Positions 17,843-25,857 of a stretch of DNA of 64,000 nt are shown here, piece by piece. The position numbers were made by a program, and so were the translations under genes. The stretch is from contig NZ_FXTN01000013.1 of assembly GCF_900182595.1 (NCBI RefSeq), positions 124,001 through 188,000 on the forward strand. Reading direction: 5' to 3'. The notes beneath the pieces were generated by a model. That model made no database searches and had not been told where the DNA came from. It saw only the letters and a list, made by a program, of their open reading frames with translations. Every line of letters begins with the position of its first letter. The stretch's first letter is position 1. Source of the DNA: Pedobacter westerhofensis. Lineage in GTDB: Bacteria; Bacteroidota; Bacteroidia; Sphingobacteriales; Sphingobacteriaceae.

Positions 17843-17878
17843 CAAATCTATACCATAACTATGGTAATAAAGATTACC
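17843..17878 (-). promoter_or_regulatory. BLUF promoter: TAGATTTG box overlapped by two inverted repeats
   Basis: On the minus strand TAGATTTG (17843-17850) matches the TAnnTTTG -7 box exactly. Just upstream of it, TACCAT-AACT-ATGGTA (17851-17866) and GGTAAT-AAAG-ATTACC (17863-17878) are perfect overlapping inverted repeats in the region where RNA polymerase must bind. This is a good layout for a repressor-controlled promoter. The protein that binds is unknown. Confidence 0.5.
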
Positions 17879-18037
17879 GTAAAAACAATCACACTTATTA
17901 GTGTTATTAAATACTTGTTTATACACCTTTAAATTCCTGCAAGCATCCCTTTATAGGTTTTTACAGTATTATTTAGTGTACCTTGCCACAGTTGGCACAT
18001 ATAAAGGCCAGCTTTACAAAGATAATCTAAAATCAAA

Positions 18038-18142
18038 ATGGCAAAAGACACGAATGCAGCAGCAGCTGCACCAAAAACCAGAATACCTAGAAAGATTAAA
18101 AAAGCAATGGTAAAAGTTGCAGCAGCAACACCTGCAGTATAA
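18038..18142 (+). CDS. Small basic Ala/Lys-rich protein, 34 residues
   Basis: An ATG frame of 34 codons encodes a peptide with an Ala5 run, a basic centre (PKTRIPRKIKKAM) and a VKVAAATPAV tail, and it is followed 40 bp later by a strong terminator hairpin. Composition, size and its own terminator suggest a real, perhaps abundant, small nucleic-acid-binding-like protein similar to histone-H1-like tails. I do not recognise a family. It is too short for usual gene finders. Confidence 0.5.
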   Translation: MAKDTNAAAAAPKTRIPRKIKKAMVKVAAATPAV

Positions 18143-18181
18143 TTAACAGGGATATTTACCCTATTTTTGATTAAAACAGAG

Positions 18182-18213
18182 AGGCTTCCAAACTTAGTTT
18201 AGAGGCCTTTTTT
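18182..18213 (+). terminator. Rho-independent terminator after the 34-residue gene
   Basis: AGGCTTCCAAAC (18182-18193), loop TTA, GTTTAGAGGCCT (18197-18208), followed by T5 to 18213. The stem has one mismatch and one G-T pair. Confidence 0.75.
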
Positions 18214-18215
18214 GT

Positions 18216-18556
18216 TTAACCTCGTGTTACTCCTTTTAGTTTAATCCACGAACGTATAGTCCCGATAATTTCCTGTTTGCTTTCTAAAGGTACCCAGTGC
18301 CCGGCAGGATATCGGCTTCCATATCGTTCACAGCCTGATCAAAGTGGCTAAAGTAAAAACGTTAGTAATCCCATTGCCCGTCAGGATACTTATCTGCCGG
18401 ATAAAGTGTACGGTCAACCATCGTTATCAAATTCGGCAGCGCCCAACCATTCGGTAGAAGGGTACAGTAACCACCACTGCCCAAATAGCTTGTTTAATAT
18501 CTTCATAGGCTGCTACTGCGCCCGCCTTAGCGCCTCGCTTCTTGTACGGTGCAATC
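18216..18556 (-). pseudogene. Relic of an epoxide-hydrolase-type alpha/beta hydrolase
   Basis: The minus strand has pieces of one alpha/beta hydrolase in order but in different frames with stops: AGAVAAYEDIKQAIW, LPNLITMVDRTLYPADKYPD, GQWDY, FSHFDQAVNDMEADI, then after a deletion AGHWVPLESKQEIIGTIRSW and a stop. AGHWVPLE is the catalytic-His segment found near the C-terminus of this family. The N-terminal half with the nucleophile is gone. The 3' end runs into the terminator of the small gene, and the 5' end abuts the 768-residue gene. Confidence 0.7.
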
Positions 18557-20855
18557 AGTGTACATTACGAAAGCGATAGGAAGGTTTGCTGAACCTTTAG
18601 CGCCTAAAGTTGTTGTCGAAAAAACTCATCTAATCCAAACTGTTGTGAATGCACTATCACCCTGGGCGTTGTCTGCTAATGCTGACCTGGTAGAAGCCAG
18701 TGAAATATTTTATACCAGAACAGCAGGTCAGTTTATTTTCGTGGTTCAGGCTACGGATGATTCTATTTGGGTGAATACAACTATGCCTAATGGTGGTAAC
18801 GCGATGTTTAGAGCCGCGTATAGCCCTGGCGGAAGTTTGGCTATTGAAAAAACCGGCACAATTGAAGACGGTATACAATTAACATTTGTATCGGTCTCAG
18901 GCAGGCAGGATATTTTAATCACCATTAATGAGGATGGAGCCTTTCCTGTATTAAGATATGTGACCACGCTCACACCAGCGCAAGATTTACATATCCCTTA
19001 CTGGCCCAAAGATATACTATTCAGTAATGACAAGCAGGAACCTGAAAAAACGAAAGGAACCATTCATGCCAGCCAGTTTGGAACCCGTACGGGATTTATT
19101 TATCTTACTCAGACTAAGCCTGCATCTGCAAGTATTTTATATCTGCAAAACCTCACTGCACTGTCAGCGTACTGTGAGCAAACAGAGACTTCTGCCGGTG
19201 ATACCGTAGGTGGCAACTGGCCGGAACTGGGGTTCTCGCTGCCACCAGCTAACAAACCATTAAAGGCAGGAAAAGAAGTTACGCTCACTGATGCCTTTGT
19301 GGCTTTCTCCACGGATGTTGTAACCGAAGAACCGGAAATTATCCAACTCTATCTTAAGATGCTGGCTGCACTCTATTGCATGCTGCCAAAACCAAAAACC
19401 AAATATCAGAACTGGCCGGATGTACTTGATCACGGATTGAAAGATCTGATAGACAGCCCCGGGTGCTGGTCGCAGGTAGCTGGTCACCAATATGTCAACG
19501 CCTATGTGAGCGACTATGAAACGCCGCCGGAGATCATGGTGCAGCTGGCAGTTTTATTGCCTTTACTGGATTATGTGGAATGGAGCAAAACCGAACAACC
19601 GGTCATGAAGGTAATCAAAGATGGCCTGCCTGCTTTCTATGACGAAAAGCTGAAAACAATTATGCGCTGGTTACCCGCAGCAGAAGATAAACTCAAAGGT
19701 GAAGAAGAGCAGAAAGTTCCCCGGGTTATGGATTCATGGTATCTTCACCACCCGCTGCTTAACCTCTCGCGGCTGGCACTAAAGGGCGATAAAACGGCGG
19801 AGAAGCTGTTTCTGGACTCTATTGACTTCGCTATAAAGGTCGCACACCACTTCAGATACAGATGGCCGGTATTTTACAAAATGGACACCCTGGAAGTAAT
19901 CAAAGCAGAGACAGCGGAGGGCAAAGGCGGTGAAAAGGACGTGGCAGGAATTTTTGCACATGTAATGCTGCAGGCTCATGAGTTGACAGGACAAAAGAAA
20001 TATCTGGAAGAAGCTGAAAAGGCAGCAAAAACATTGGAGGGCTATGGATTCGAATTGTTTTATCAGGCCAATAATACGGCATTTTCTGCAGGGGCACTCC
20101 TGCGTCTATATAAGATTACAAAAAATGAGCTATACCTGAACCTCAGTTATACTTGCCTTGCCGGCATATTCAGAAATGTACAGCTATGGGATTGTAATTA
20201 CGGATATGGTAAAAACTTTCCAAAGTTCTTCTCCCTTTATCCTTTAAACGATGCTCCATATACAGCTGCTTACGAAGAGCAGGAGGTATTTTGTGCCCTC
20301 CACGACTACCTGAAGCACGCAGAAGGAGTTGATATTTTGCCTTCAGTAAAATTGCTCATTGCAGAGTTTATCCGTTATCTGGTAGACCGGGCAATGTACT
20401 ATTATCCAACTGTGCTTCCGTCTGAAATGCTGGAGGATAAACCAAAGATCGGGGAGGTTGATCCCAAACTCTGGATTGCCCTGGAGGATTTGCAGGATGG
20501 ATGGTTGAAGTCGGGCACCGTAGGGCAAGAGGTTTATGGTGCCGGAAACGCATTCGGGATCTTACCACGTCACTTCATGAAAGTAAGTGGTGAAGAATTT
20601 ATGATCTATGTAGACTACCCTACTTCCGGCTTTACTGCACAAAAGGGTAAAAATATACATTTCGGCATCCTTGGAGATGAAAGCTGCACTTGCCGTCTGA
20701 TGGTTGTGAAAACCGGCCGCAAAAAGTTGCCAGAGATAACGCTTACAATAAAAGGCCATCAGGTTATTACTGGAAAACAGGTTAAAAATGGCAACATAGA
20801 ATTTGCAGTTAACGGCAACCAAAAAGTTGAATTAAGCTGGTCGCACCGGAAGTGA
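18549..20855 (+). CDS. Large unrecognised protein, probable beta-sandwich plus alpha/alpha-barrel
   Basis: 768 residues from a GTG start. There is no signal peptide, so the protein is probably cytosolic. Residues about 30-260 look mostly beta. Residues about 270-670 are long alternating helices with repeated motifs such as YLEEAEKAAKTLEGYG, ALLRLYKITKNELYLNLS and GIFRNVQLWDCNYGYG, the pattern of an (alpha/alpha)6 barrel as in glycoside hydrolases and lyases. A final beta domain ends near 768. I do not recognise the family and cannot name catalytic residues. The first 10 or so codons overlap the neighbouring relic, so the true start may be the GTG at 18558 or later. The SDR gene follows 70 bp downstream. 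Confidence 0.7.
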   Translation: MQSVYITKAIGRFAEPLAPKVVVEKTHLIQTVVNALSPWALSANADLVEASEIFYTRTAGQFIFVVQATDDSIWVNTTMPNGGNAMFRAAYSPGGSLAIEKTGTIEDGIQLTFVSVSGRQDILITINEDGAFPVLRYVTTLTPAQDLHIPYWPKDILFSNDKQEPEKTKGTIHASQFGTRTGFIYLTQTKPASASILYLQNLTALSAYCEQTETSAGDTVGGNWPELGFSLPPANKPLKAGKEVTLTDAFVAFSTDVVTEEPEIIQLYLKMLAALYCMLPKPKTKYQNWPDVLDHGLKDLIDSPGCWSQVAGHQYVNAYVSDYETPPEIMVQLAVLLPLLDYVEWSKTEQPVMKVIKDGLPAFYDEKLKTIMRWLPAAEDKLKGEEEQKVPRVMDSWYLHHPLLNLSRLALKGDKTAEKLFLDSIDFAIKVAHHFRYRWPVFYKMDTLEVIKAETAEGKGGEKDVAGIFAHVMLQAHELTGQKKYLEEAEKAAKTLEGYGFELFYQANNTAFSAGALLRLYKITKNELYLNLSYTCLAGIFRNVQLWDCNYGYGKNFPKFFSLYPLNDAPYTAAYEEQEVFCALHDYLKHAEGVDILPSVKLLIAEFIRYLVDRAMYYYPTVLPSEMLEDKPKIGEVDPKLWIALEDLQDGWLKSGTVGQEVYGAGNAFGILPRHFMKVSGEEFMIYVDYPTSGFTAQKGKNIHFGILGDESCTCRLMVVKTGRKKLPEITLTIKGHQVITGKQVKNGNIEFAVNGNQKVELSWSHRK

Positions 20856-20925
20856 TTTTTGAACCGCAAAAACATTATTAATCTCATCATGGTTATAGCA
20901 TAAACCCTATAAAAGCTTAAGTATT

Positions 20926-21771
20926 ATGGCAAAAACTCCGGCAAAACAACATAAACAACCAGGCATCGAAGCTGAGATGCATCCGGCACCAGAATATATC
21001 AAAGACAGTTACACAGGTTCTCAAAAATTAAAAAATAAGGTGGCCCTGGTCACAGGCGGCGACTCTGGTATTGGCCGCTCCGTTAGTATTCACTTTGCAC
21101 GTGAAGGGGCCGATCTGGCCATTGTTTATCTGAACGAAGATGTCGACGCCAAAGAGACCAAACGATTGATAGAAGCTGAAGGACGAAAATGTATCCTGAT
21201 CAAAGGTGACGTCAGTAAGGCTGCATTCTGTAAAAAGGCAGTAACCATCACTGTTCAAAAACTGGGAAAATTAAATATCCTCGTAAATAATGCAGGTATG
21301 CAGTTTCCGCAGAAAGACCCTAAAGCCATTGATGAAAAACAGCTGGATCTCACATTCCGTACAAACATTTATGCTTACTTTCATTTTGCAAATGAGGCTT
21401 TGGAATACATGGCTGAAGGCGATTCTATCATTAACACCACATCAGTTACCGCTTACCGCTCCTCCCCTAACCTGATTGATTACTCTTCAACCAAAGGAGC
21501 TATTACAAGTTTTACCAGATCACTTGCTACTAACCTGGCGGAAAAAAAGATCCGTGTAAATGCTGTTGCCCCAGGCCCGGTATGGACTCCGCTTATCGTT
21601 GCTACCTTCGATGAAAAAAAGATCAGGGAATTTGGGAGTGAAACTGCAATGAAACGGGCAGGCCAACCTTCCGAGGTAGGCCCGGCGTATGTGTTCCTGG
21701 CTTCAGAAGATTCATCTTTTATCACCGGACAGGTAATTCATATCAACGGTGGTGAGGTTGTTAATGGCTGA
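20926..21771 (+). CDS. SDR-family oxidoreductase with stress-protein-type N-terminal extension
   Basis: 281 residues. A 40-residue leader (QHKQPGIEAEMHPAPEYI, then YTGSQKLKNK) precedes the Rossmann fold, as in the general-stress SDRs related to YghA and YhdF. Motifs: TGGDSGIGRS, NNAGMQF, Ser in NTTSVTAY and catalytic YSSTK, with the C-terminal FITGQVIHINGG. NAD(P)-dependent; the substrate is unknown, and relatives are often annotated as glucose 1-dehydrogenase-like. It follows the 768-residue gene on the same strand and is ended by a strong terminator. Confidence 0.92.
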   Translation: MAKTPAKQHKQPGIEAEMHPAPEYIKDSYTGSQKLKNKVALVTGGDSGIGRSVSIHFAREGADLAIVYLNEDVDAKETKRLIEAEGRKCILIKGDVSKAAFCKKAVTITVQKLGKLNILVNNAGMQFPQKDPKAIDEKQLDLTFRTNIYAYFHFANEALEYMAEGDSIINTTSVTAYRSSPNLIDYSSTKGAITSFTRSLATNLAEKKIRVNAVAPGPVWTPLIVATFDEKKIREFGSETAMKRAGQPSEVGPAYVFLASEDSSFITGQVIHINGGEVVNG

Positions 21772-21806
21772 TAAATAAGCCTGCTACAATTTGATCCATG
21801 TTATGA

Positions 21807-21841
21807 CAAATAAGGTCTTACTGTATGTAAGGCCTTATTTG
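21807..21841. terminator. Bidirectional terminator
   Basis: CAAATAAGGTCTTAC (21807-21821), loop TGTAT, GTAAGGCCTTATTTG (21827-21841): a 15-bp stem with one G-T pair between the SDR gene and the convergent DUF3606 gene. Confidence 0.85.
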
Positions 21842-21858
21842 CTATAACCTGTCTATGT

Positions 21859-22035
21859 TTATTTTTTCAGATATTTTTCTACAGCTGCGCGGGAGTTACC
21901 AACTTCAGCAATAGCGTCCCGAATTTGTTGTGGTGTCACACTGAATTGTTTAGCTGCATATTCTACCTCACTTGCATCATGAGCGTCGATATTGTTATCG
22001 TCTCTGGCTCCTTGTTTAGTTTTATCGTCTGACAT
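21859..22035 (-). CDS. DUF3606 small protein
   Basis: A 58-residue protein starting at MSDDKTKQGARDDNNID (22035), nine codons inside the longest frame and the usual start of this family. The signature is EVEYAAKQFSVTPQQIRDAI then VGNSRAAVEKYLKK, an acidic lead followed by a helix-turn-helix-like fold. The function of DUF3606 is not known; such genes are common and often stress-related in proteobacteria and Bacteroidota. Confidence 0.85.
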   Translation of the reverse strand: MSDDKTKQGARDDNNIDAHDASEVEYAAKQFSVTPQQIRDAIAEVGNSRAAVEKYLKK

Positions 22036-22241
22036 AGTCTCTAATTTTGGTTCATCTGTCAAACACCAGTGGGTTGTAACTGTTTTAAATTTTTCAGATT
22101 ATCCTGTGGGAGAGTAGTAAAGTGACCAGGCCTTTGAATAAATCCAGTGCGTGCAACATATAGATTTAAACTATTTTTTAGATTACTGACAAACTGTTGT
22201 CAATAGTCACCTGCACCTTTGAAGGATAAACTAAAAACAAT

Positions 22242-22695
22242 ATGAACAACTTATTCAATCCATCTGATACAAATGAGATTCTCACAAGATTAGAGAAACT
22301 GAAGCCAGATGCACAAAGGCAATGGGGAAAAATGAATGTTAATCAGATGCTGGCACATTGTAACGCCTCGTTAGAAACAGCTATGGGACTCAATTCACCA
22401 AAGAAACTTAATGCTTTTCTCAGATTCATTGGAAAGATGCTGAAAGGCAAATATTTTGGGGAAAAACCCATTTATGAAAAACAGTCAAACAGACGATACC
22501 TATATCATCACCGGAAATCCTGATTTTGCGTCCGAAAAACAAAAAGTAATTTCACAAATCCACAGTTTTTCAGCAGGAGGAGCAGCAAAATGTACCACAC
22601 AGACACACGTATTTTTTGGCCCGCTCACACTAGAAGAATGGGCAATTATGCAATGGAAACATTTTGATCATCATTTAAGACAATTCGGACTTTAA
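22242..22695 (+). pseudogene. DUF1569 (DinB-like) gene with one frameshift
   Basis: The first frame (22242-22523) encodes a DUF1569 start: LEKLKPDAQRQWGKMNVNQM, LAHCNASLETAMG, then GKYFGEKP. At about 22465-22475, at a run of A and C, the frame changes. The next frame gives FMKNSQTDDTYI, the QTHVFFGPLTLEEW motif and the final KHFDHHLRQFGL that ends the family. All parts are present, so a single inserted base explains it. This could be a recent mutation or a sequencing error in the homopolymer. Confidence 0.8.
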
Positions 22696-22751
22696 CCGCA
22701 AATAAATAATCCAGTTCCTTTACCTGCTTATCCAATTACGGATGAGCAGTT

Positions 22752-23171
22752 TTACTTATTACTTCTCATTTCTGTAAGCACCGGTTTGATCTCAATGGCG
22801 ATGGGTTCGGTTTCAATCAATTCAAGTGTTTTAACCATCTTTAATGTGCCGTTCTTGTACTTCAGAAAATGTGGTGCTTTAAGATGTGCCTGGTAAGCAT
22901 TTTCACTTGCATACATTTCAAACACGGTAACTTGTGCAGGATGTGCCTTATCATAAACGGCTTGTAAAGCCAGTACGCCCGGTTCAGACTTTACAGCAGC
23001 TGCGGCATGCTCCGCAAGTGCAACTTTATAAGCTTCAAGATATTCCGGATAGATTTCAAGCCTGGCAATACGAACTTTTTTTGCACTAAGCTGGGCTTTG
23101 GATTGTTGATGACTTGCCATAAGTATAGCCAGGCAGATCAATAAAAATTTGATGGTTGTCAAGCTCTTCAT
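22752..23171 (-). CDS. Secreted antibiotic-biosynthesis-monooxygenase (ABM) fold protein
   Basis: 139 residues: a signal peptide (MKSLTTIKFLLICLAILMAS, cleavage near KAQ) then a ferredoxin-like ABM domain of about 95 residues with VRIARLEIYPEYLEAYK, EPGVLALQAVYD, ENAYQAHLKAPHFLKY. Cytosolic relatives such as YgiN are quinol monooxygenases or heme-degrading enzymes. A secreted form is commoner in Bacteroidota and its substrate is unknown. It is 35 bp after the GH130 gene on the same strand. Confidence 0.85.
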   Translation of the reverse strand: MKSLTTIKFLLICLAILMASHQQSKAQLSAKKVRIARLEIYPEYLEAYKVALAEHAAAAVKSEPGVLALQAVYDKAHPAQVTVFEMYASENAYQAHLKAPHFLKYKNGTLKMVKTLELIETEPIAIEIKPVLTEMRSNK

Positions 23172-23206
23172 GTGATGTTATTATTTGTTTGGTGCAAATA
23201 TTACTA

Positions 23207-24268
23207 TTATTGATAGGGTTCATCTACCAATACAGACATGATCTCCTGAATTGAAAATGTGGCCCCACATACAAATTCATCAGCTGCCCCATAGTAAATA
23301 GTCAATTGATCCCCATTTACAAGGTGTCCGTTTGTGAAAACAACAAACCCGAAAAATCCGCTGAGTTCATAACGTTCTGTAGGAACCATGATCGGATCAA
23401 CGCTGCGTGCCTTAACAATTGACGGATCATCCAAATCCATTAGAAATGCCCCCAGACAATATCTGTGTTCGGCGGTGGCGCCGTGATAGATTTCCAGCCA
23501 ACCCTTTTCAGTTTTTATTGGTGCTGCTCCTGCCCCCACTCTGGCACTGTCCCAAAAGCCTGTTCGTGTTTTAAGGATACACTTGTGGTTTCCCCAATGT
23601 AACTTATCAGGTGATTCAGCCAGCCAGATGTAATTACCGCCCAAATCCTTGCTGCTCGGACGATGAAGCGCATAATACTTTCCATTGATTTTCTCTTCAA
23701 AGAGACAGACATCCTTATTATGAGGAGGCAAAATTAAGCCTCTGTGATCAAAGTTTTTCCAGTCACTGGTAGTCCTCAACCCTACCGCCACACCACTATC
23801 GGAAACTGCGGTATAAGTCAGATGATAACTGTTATCTATAAAAGTTACTCTGCAATCCTCAATTCCATACCGCTCCAATTTTCCTTTGCCAAAGAGTCCG
23901 GGGAACTCATGCTCCTCCGCAAAATTAATCCCATCATTACTGCTCAATAAGCGCAAATGAGAAACAGTGGTCAGATAATCCAATCCCTTATAATTATATA
24001 TGCGCGCATCAGTTGCAATGAGGTCGGGATCATTGAGGGGAACTTCCATCACCACCAGCTTTCCATCTTCATCTAAAGTTGGAATAAAAGCCCATCCTTC
24101 TATCTGTTTCACACTTTCAGCTACCCGGACCAGTAACCAGGTCTTTCCTTCAAAAGTGAAAACTCCGGGATTCAGCAGACAAATGACTTGTAAATTATCT
24201 GCACTTGCAGCTATATCTTTAGGTAATAACAGTGGATTTTGCGGAAAACGGGTAGCCAGATCTTTCAT
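23207..24268 (-). CDS. GH130-family glycoside phosphorylase/hydrolase
   Basis: 353 residues of five-bladed propeller text: the LLNPGVFTFEGKTWLLVRV start, RYGIEDCRVTFID with the expected general acid Asp138, NKDVCLFEEKINGKYYALHRP and SARVGAGAAPIKTEKGWL, IYHGA. GH130 enzymes phosphorolyse or hydrolyse beta-mannosidic bonds (for example beta-1,4-mannosyl-GlcNAc or beta-1,4/1,2-mannobiose). The absence of a signal peptide puts it in the cytosol. It is not next to a SusCD pair; the nearest is the PUL starting 8.5 kb away. Which linkage it prefers cannot be told here. Confidence 0.9.
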   Translation of the reverse strand: MKDLATRFPQNPLLLPKDIAASADNLQVICLLNPGVFTFEGKTWLLVRVAESVKQIEGWAFIPTLDEDGKLVVMEVPLNDPDLIATDARIYNYKGLDYLTTVSHLRLLSSNDGINFAEEHEFPGLFGKGKLERYGIEDCRVTFIDNSYHLTYTAVSDSGVAVGLRTTSDWKNFDHRGLILPPHNKDVCLFEEKINGKYYALHRPSSKDLGGNYIWLAESPDKLHWGNHKCILKTRTGFWDSARVGAGAAPIKTEKGWLEIYHGATAEHRYCLGAFLMDLDDPSIVKARSVDPIMVPTERYELSGFFGFVVFTNGHLVNGDQLTIYYGAADEFVCGATFSIQEIMSVLVDEPYQ

Positions 24269-24580
24269 ATGCTGAGGTTAGGTATTTAAATGTCAACGTT
24301 CCAGGGCGATGAAAGTTTTGGGGCATTTAGCTTATAGAAGAAAAAAGGGAGCTGAAGGTTCTGAGTTCCAAGTAAGGAGCTTCAGAACAAATTGAAAATA
24401 TACAATGATCACATTAATTGATCAGCACACAATCACGTAGACTGAGCACCTTGATATGTCCAAAAATTCAATTCCCATCATACAAGCTCATCAGTTGGAA
24501 GCGACTTCTAAAAGCATAGCTGATACTAATAGCGGATCAACTGGATCTGAGATCGTGCTATGATGTGAGTTGTGTTTATT
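24269..24580. other. Intergenic region with a 35-codon ORF resembling a truncated gene start
   Basis: The 312-bp gap contains an ATG frame at 24456-24563, MSKNSIPIIQAHQLEATSKS then IADTNSGSTGSEIVL, and no other coding signal. A TGATCA-N7-TGATCA inverted pair lies around 24400-24425. The QLEA...LADT..G.TGSEI spacing reminds me of the N-terminus of phage-defence-associated proteins of the TIGR02391/AbiJ-like group. If so, only the first 35 residues remain. This is recollection, not a search result. Confidence 0.3.
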
Positions 24581-25771
24581 TCAAAAGCTTAAATGTGATT
24601 TTTTTTGCAATTTCTTTTTTTGCCTAAGTTCTTCCATACTCCTCCAAACAATACAAAGTATGGCAAATACGCCAAATAGGAAACCTACCCAAGGTGCAAT
24701 ACCAATACTGTATTTAGCAATAAACCAACCGCTTATTGCAGTTCCAGCCGAAACTCCAAGATTGCCAAACGAAGTCTGCAGGCTGTTAGCAAATTCTTTG
24801 GCTTCAGGAGCACACGAAACCATATAAGCAACCGCGGTAAGGAAACATGGCCCATACATTGTACCCCAAAAGGCAACAACCAAACTCACAGATAGCATGG
24901 AAGCGCCAGTGCAGGAAAGCACAAGAGGTAAGATCAACGTTCCCAGAAGGAAAAGAACCGTTGTTTTTACCAGATTTTCGCCTAATATCCTTCCTGCTAC
25001 GAAATTAGAGATAACACCCATTATTCCGAATAAAAGGAGCATGTAACTAATCTGTTCTCCGGTTAACCCTTTCACTTTAGAAAGATAATCTGCAAAATAA
25101 CTGTATGTAGAAAACCAGGCTGCGATGAGAAATACATTCATCATTGTACTGATGATAAATGTCTTCCGTTTCAATATGTTCAACTGGCTGCCGAATGATT
25201 TTGGTTCTGCTACAGGCATGGACGGCATTATGAAATATATGGCAGTTACTGCCAGCAAGCTAATCATACCCTGTATCACAAATGAGATTTGAAAACCATA
25301 CCGTGCAGCCATAAAGGTGACAAATGGGATGACTGTAACCTGTGCCAAAGCGATCCCGCCAATCACAATGCTCATCAACCTGTGTTGTGTTGTTTCGGGC
25401 ACGTCTTTAATCGCGACAGCAATGGCAGTAGAGATAAAAACCGGTTGCAAAAAGGCAGGGAGCACACGGATAACCATCAGTAGCCAGAATGGTGGGGCAA
25501 ATACCGAGAGCAGGTTACTTACAAAAAACATCGCTATGCCAACTAGCATAACCTTCTTCCTGTCAAATTTGGACGTATACAATACCATAAATGGTCCCGT
25601 AAAAGCTATGGTGAGCGCAAAAGCACTGAGCAGGTAACCTGCCGTTTCAATATTGATACTGTAATGTTTAGCGATCTGGGGCAAAATACCGATAACGCCA
25701 AATTCGGTACTGATTATACTTACCATGCCCAAACATCCGATATAGGCATTCCTTTTATTTATTGCATTCAT
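24581..25771 (-). CDS. MFS transporter, drug-efflux/sugar-efflux (AraJ-like) type
   Basis: 396 residues with about 12 hydrophobic segments. The MFS loop between helices 2 and 3 reads SKFDRKKVMLVG. The first helix carries TEFGVIGILPQIAKHYSI, typical of the DHA1 branch that includes AraJ and chloramphenicol exporters. It should pump out a small molecule using the proton gradient across the inner membrane. The upstream SDR and TetR genes share a repeated operator-like word with it (25822), so the three probably form one regulon. Confidence 0.92.
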   Translation of the reverse strand: MNAINKRNAYIGCLGMVSIISTEFGVIGILPQIAKHYSINIETAGYLLSAFALTIAFTGPFMVLYTSKFDRKKVMLVGIAMFFVSNLLSVFAPPFWLLMVIRVLPAFLQPVFISTAIAVAIKDVPETTQHRLMSIVIGGIALAQVTVIPFVTFMAARYGFQISFVIQGMISLLAVTAIYFIMPSMPVAEPKSFGSQLNILKRKTFIISTMMNVFLIAAWFSTYSYFADYLSKVKGLTGEQISYMLLLFGIMGVISNFVAGRILGENLVKTTVLFLLGTLILPLVLSCTGASMLSVSLVVAFWGTMYGPCFLTAVAYMVSCAPEAKEFANSLQTSFGNLGVSAGTAISGWFIAKYSIGIAPWVGFLFGVFAILCIVWRSMEELRQKKKLQKKSHLSF

Positions 25772-25821
25772 CTATTGACCATTTGAAGAGTTAATGAGCA
25801 TTGCCTCCCATTAACCCTATA

Positions 25822-25837
25822 TTAAACCTATCGTTCC
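25822..25837 (-). promoter_or_regulatory. Candidate TetR operator, copy 1 (MFS gene)
   Basis: TTAAACCTATCGTTCC, 51 bp upstream of the MFS start. The same 16-bp word with 2-4 changes occurs before the SDR and before the TetR gene. The core is close to a palindrome (AACcGATCGTT). Confidence 0.55.
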
Positions 25838-25857
25838 GTTATTAAATAAAAAAAAGG

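Noticed and set aside
23207..24268. GH130 gene considered as part of the mannan PUL
   Set aside because: It is 8.5 kb from the nearest PUL gene, on the minus strand, with unrelated genes between; a functional link by shared sugar remains possible but is not shown.
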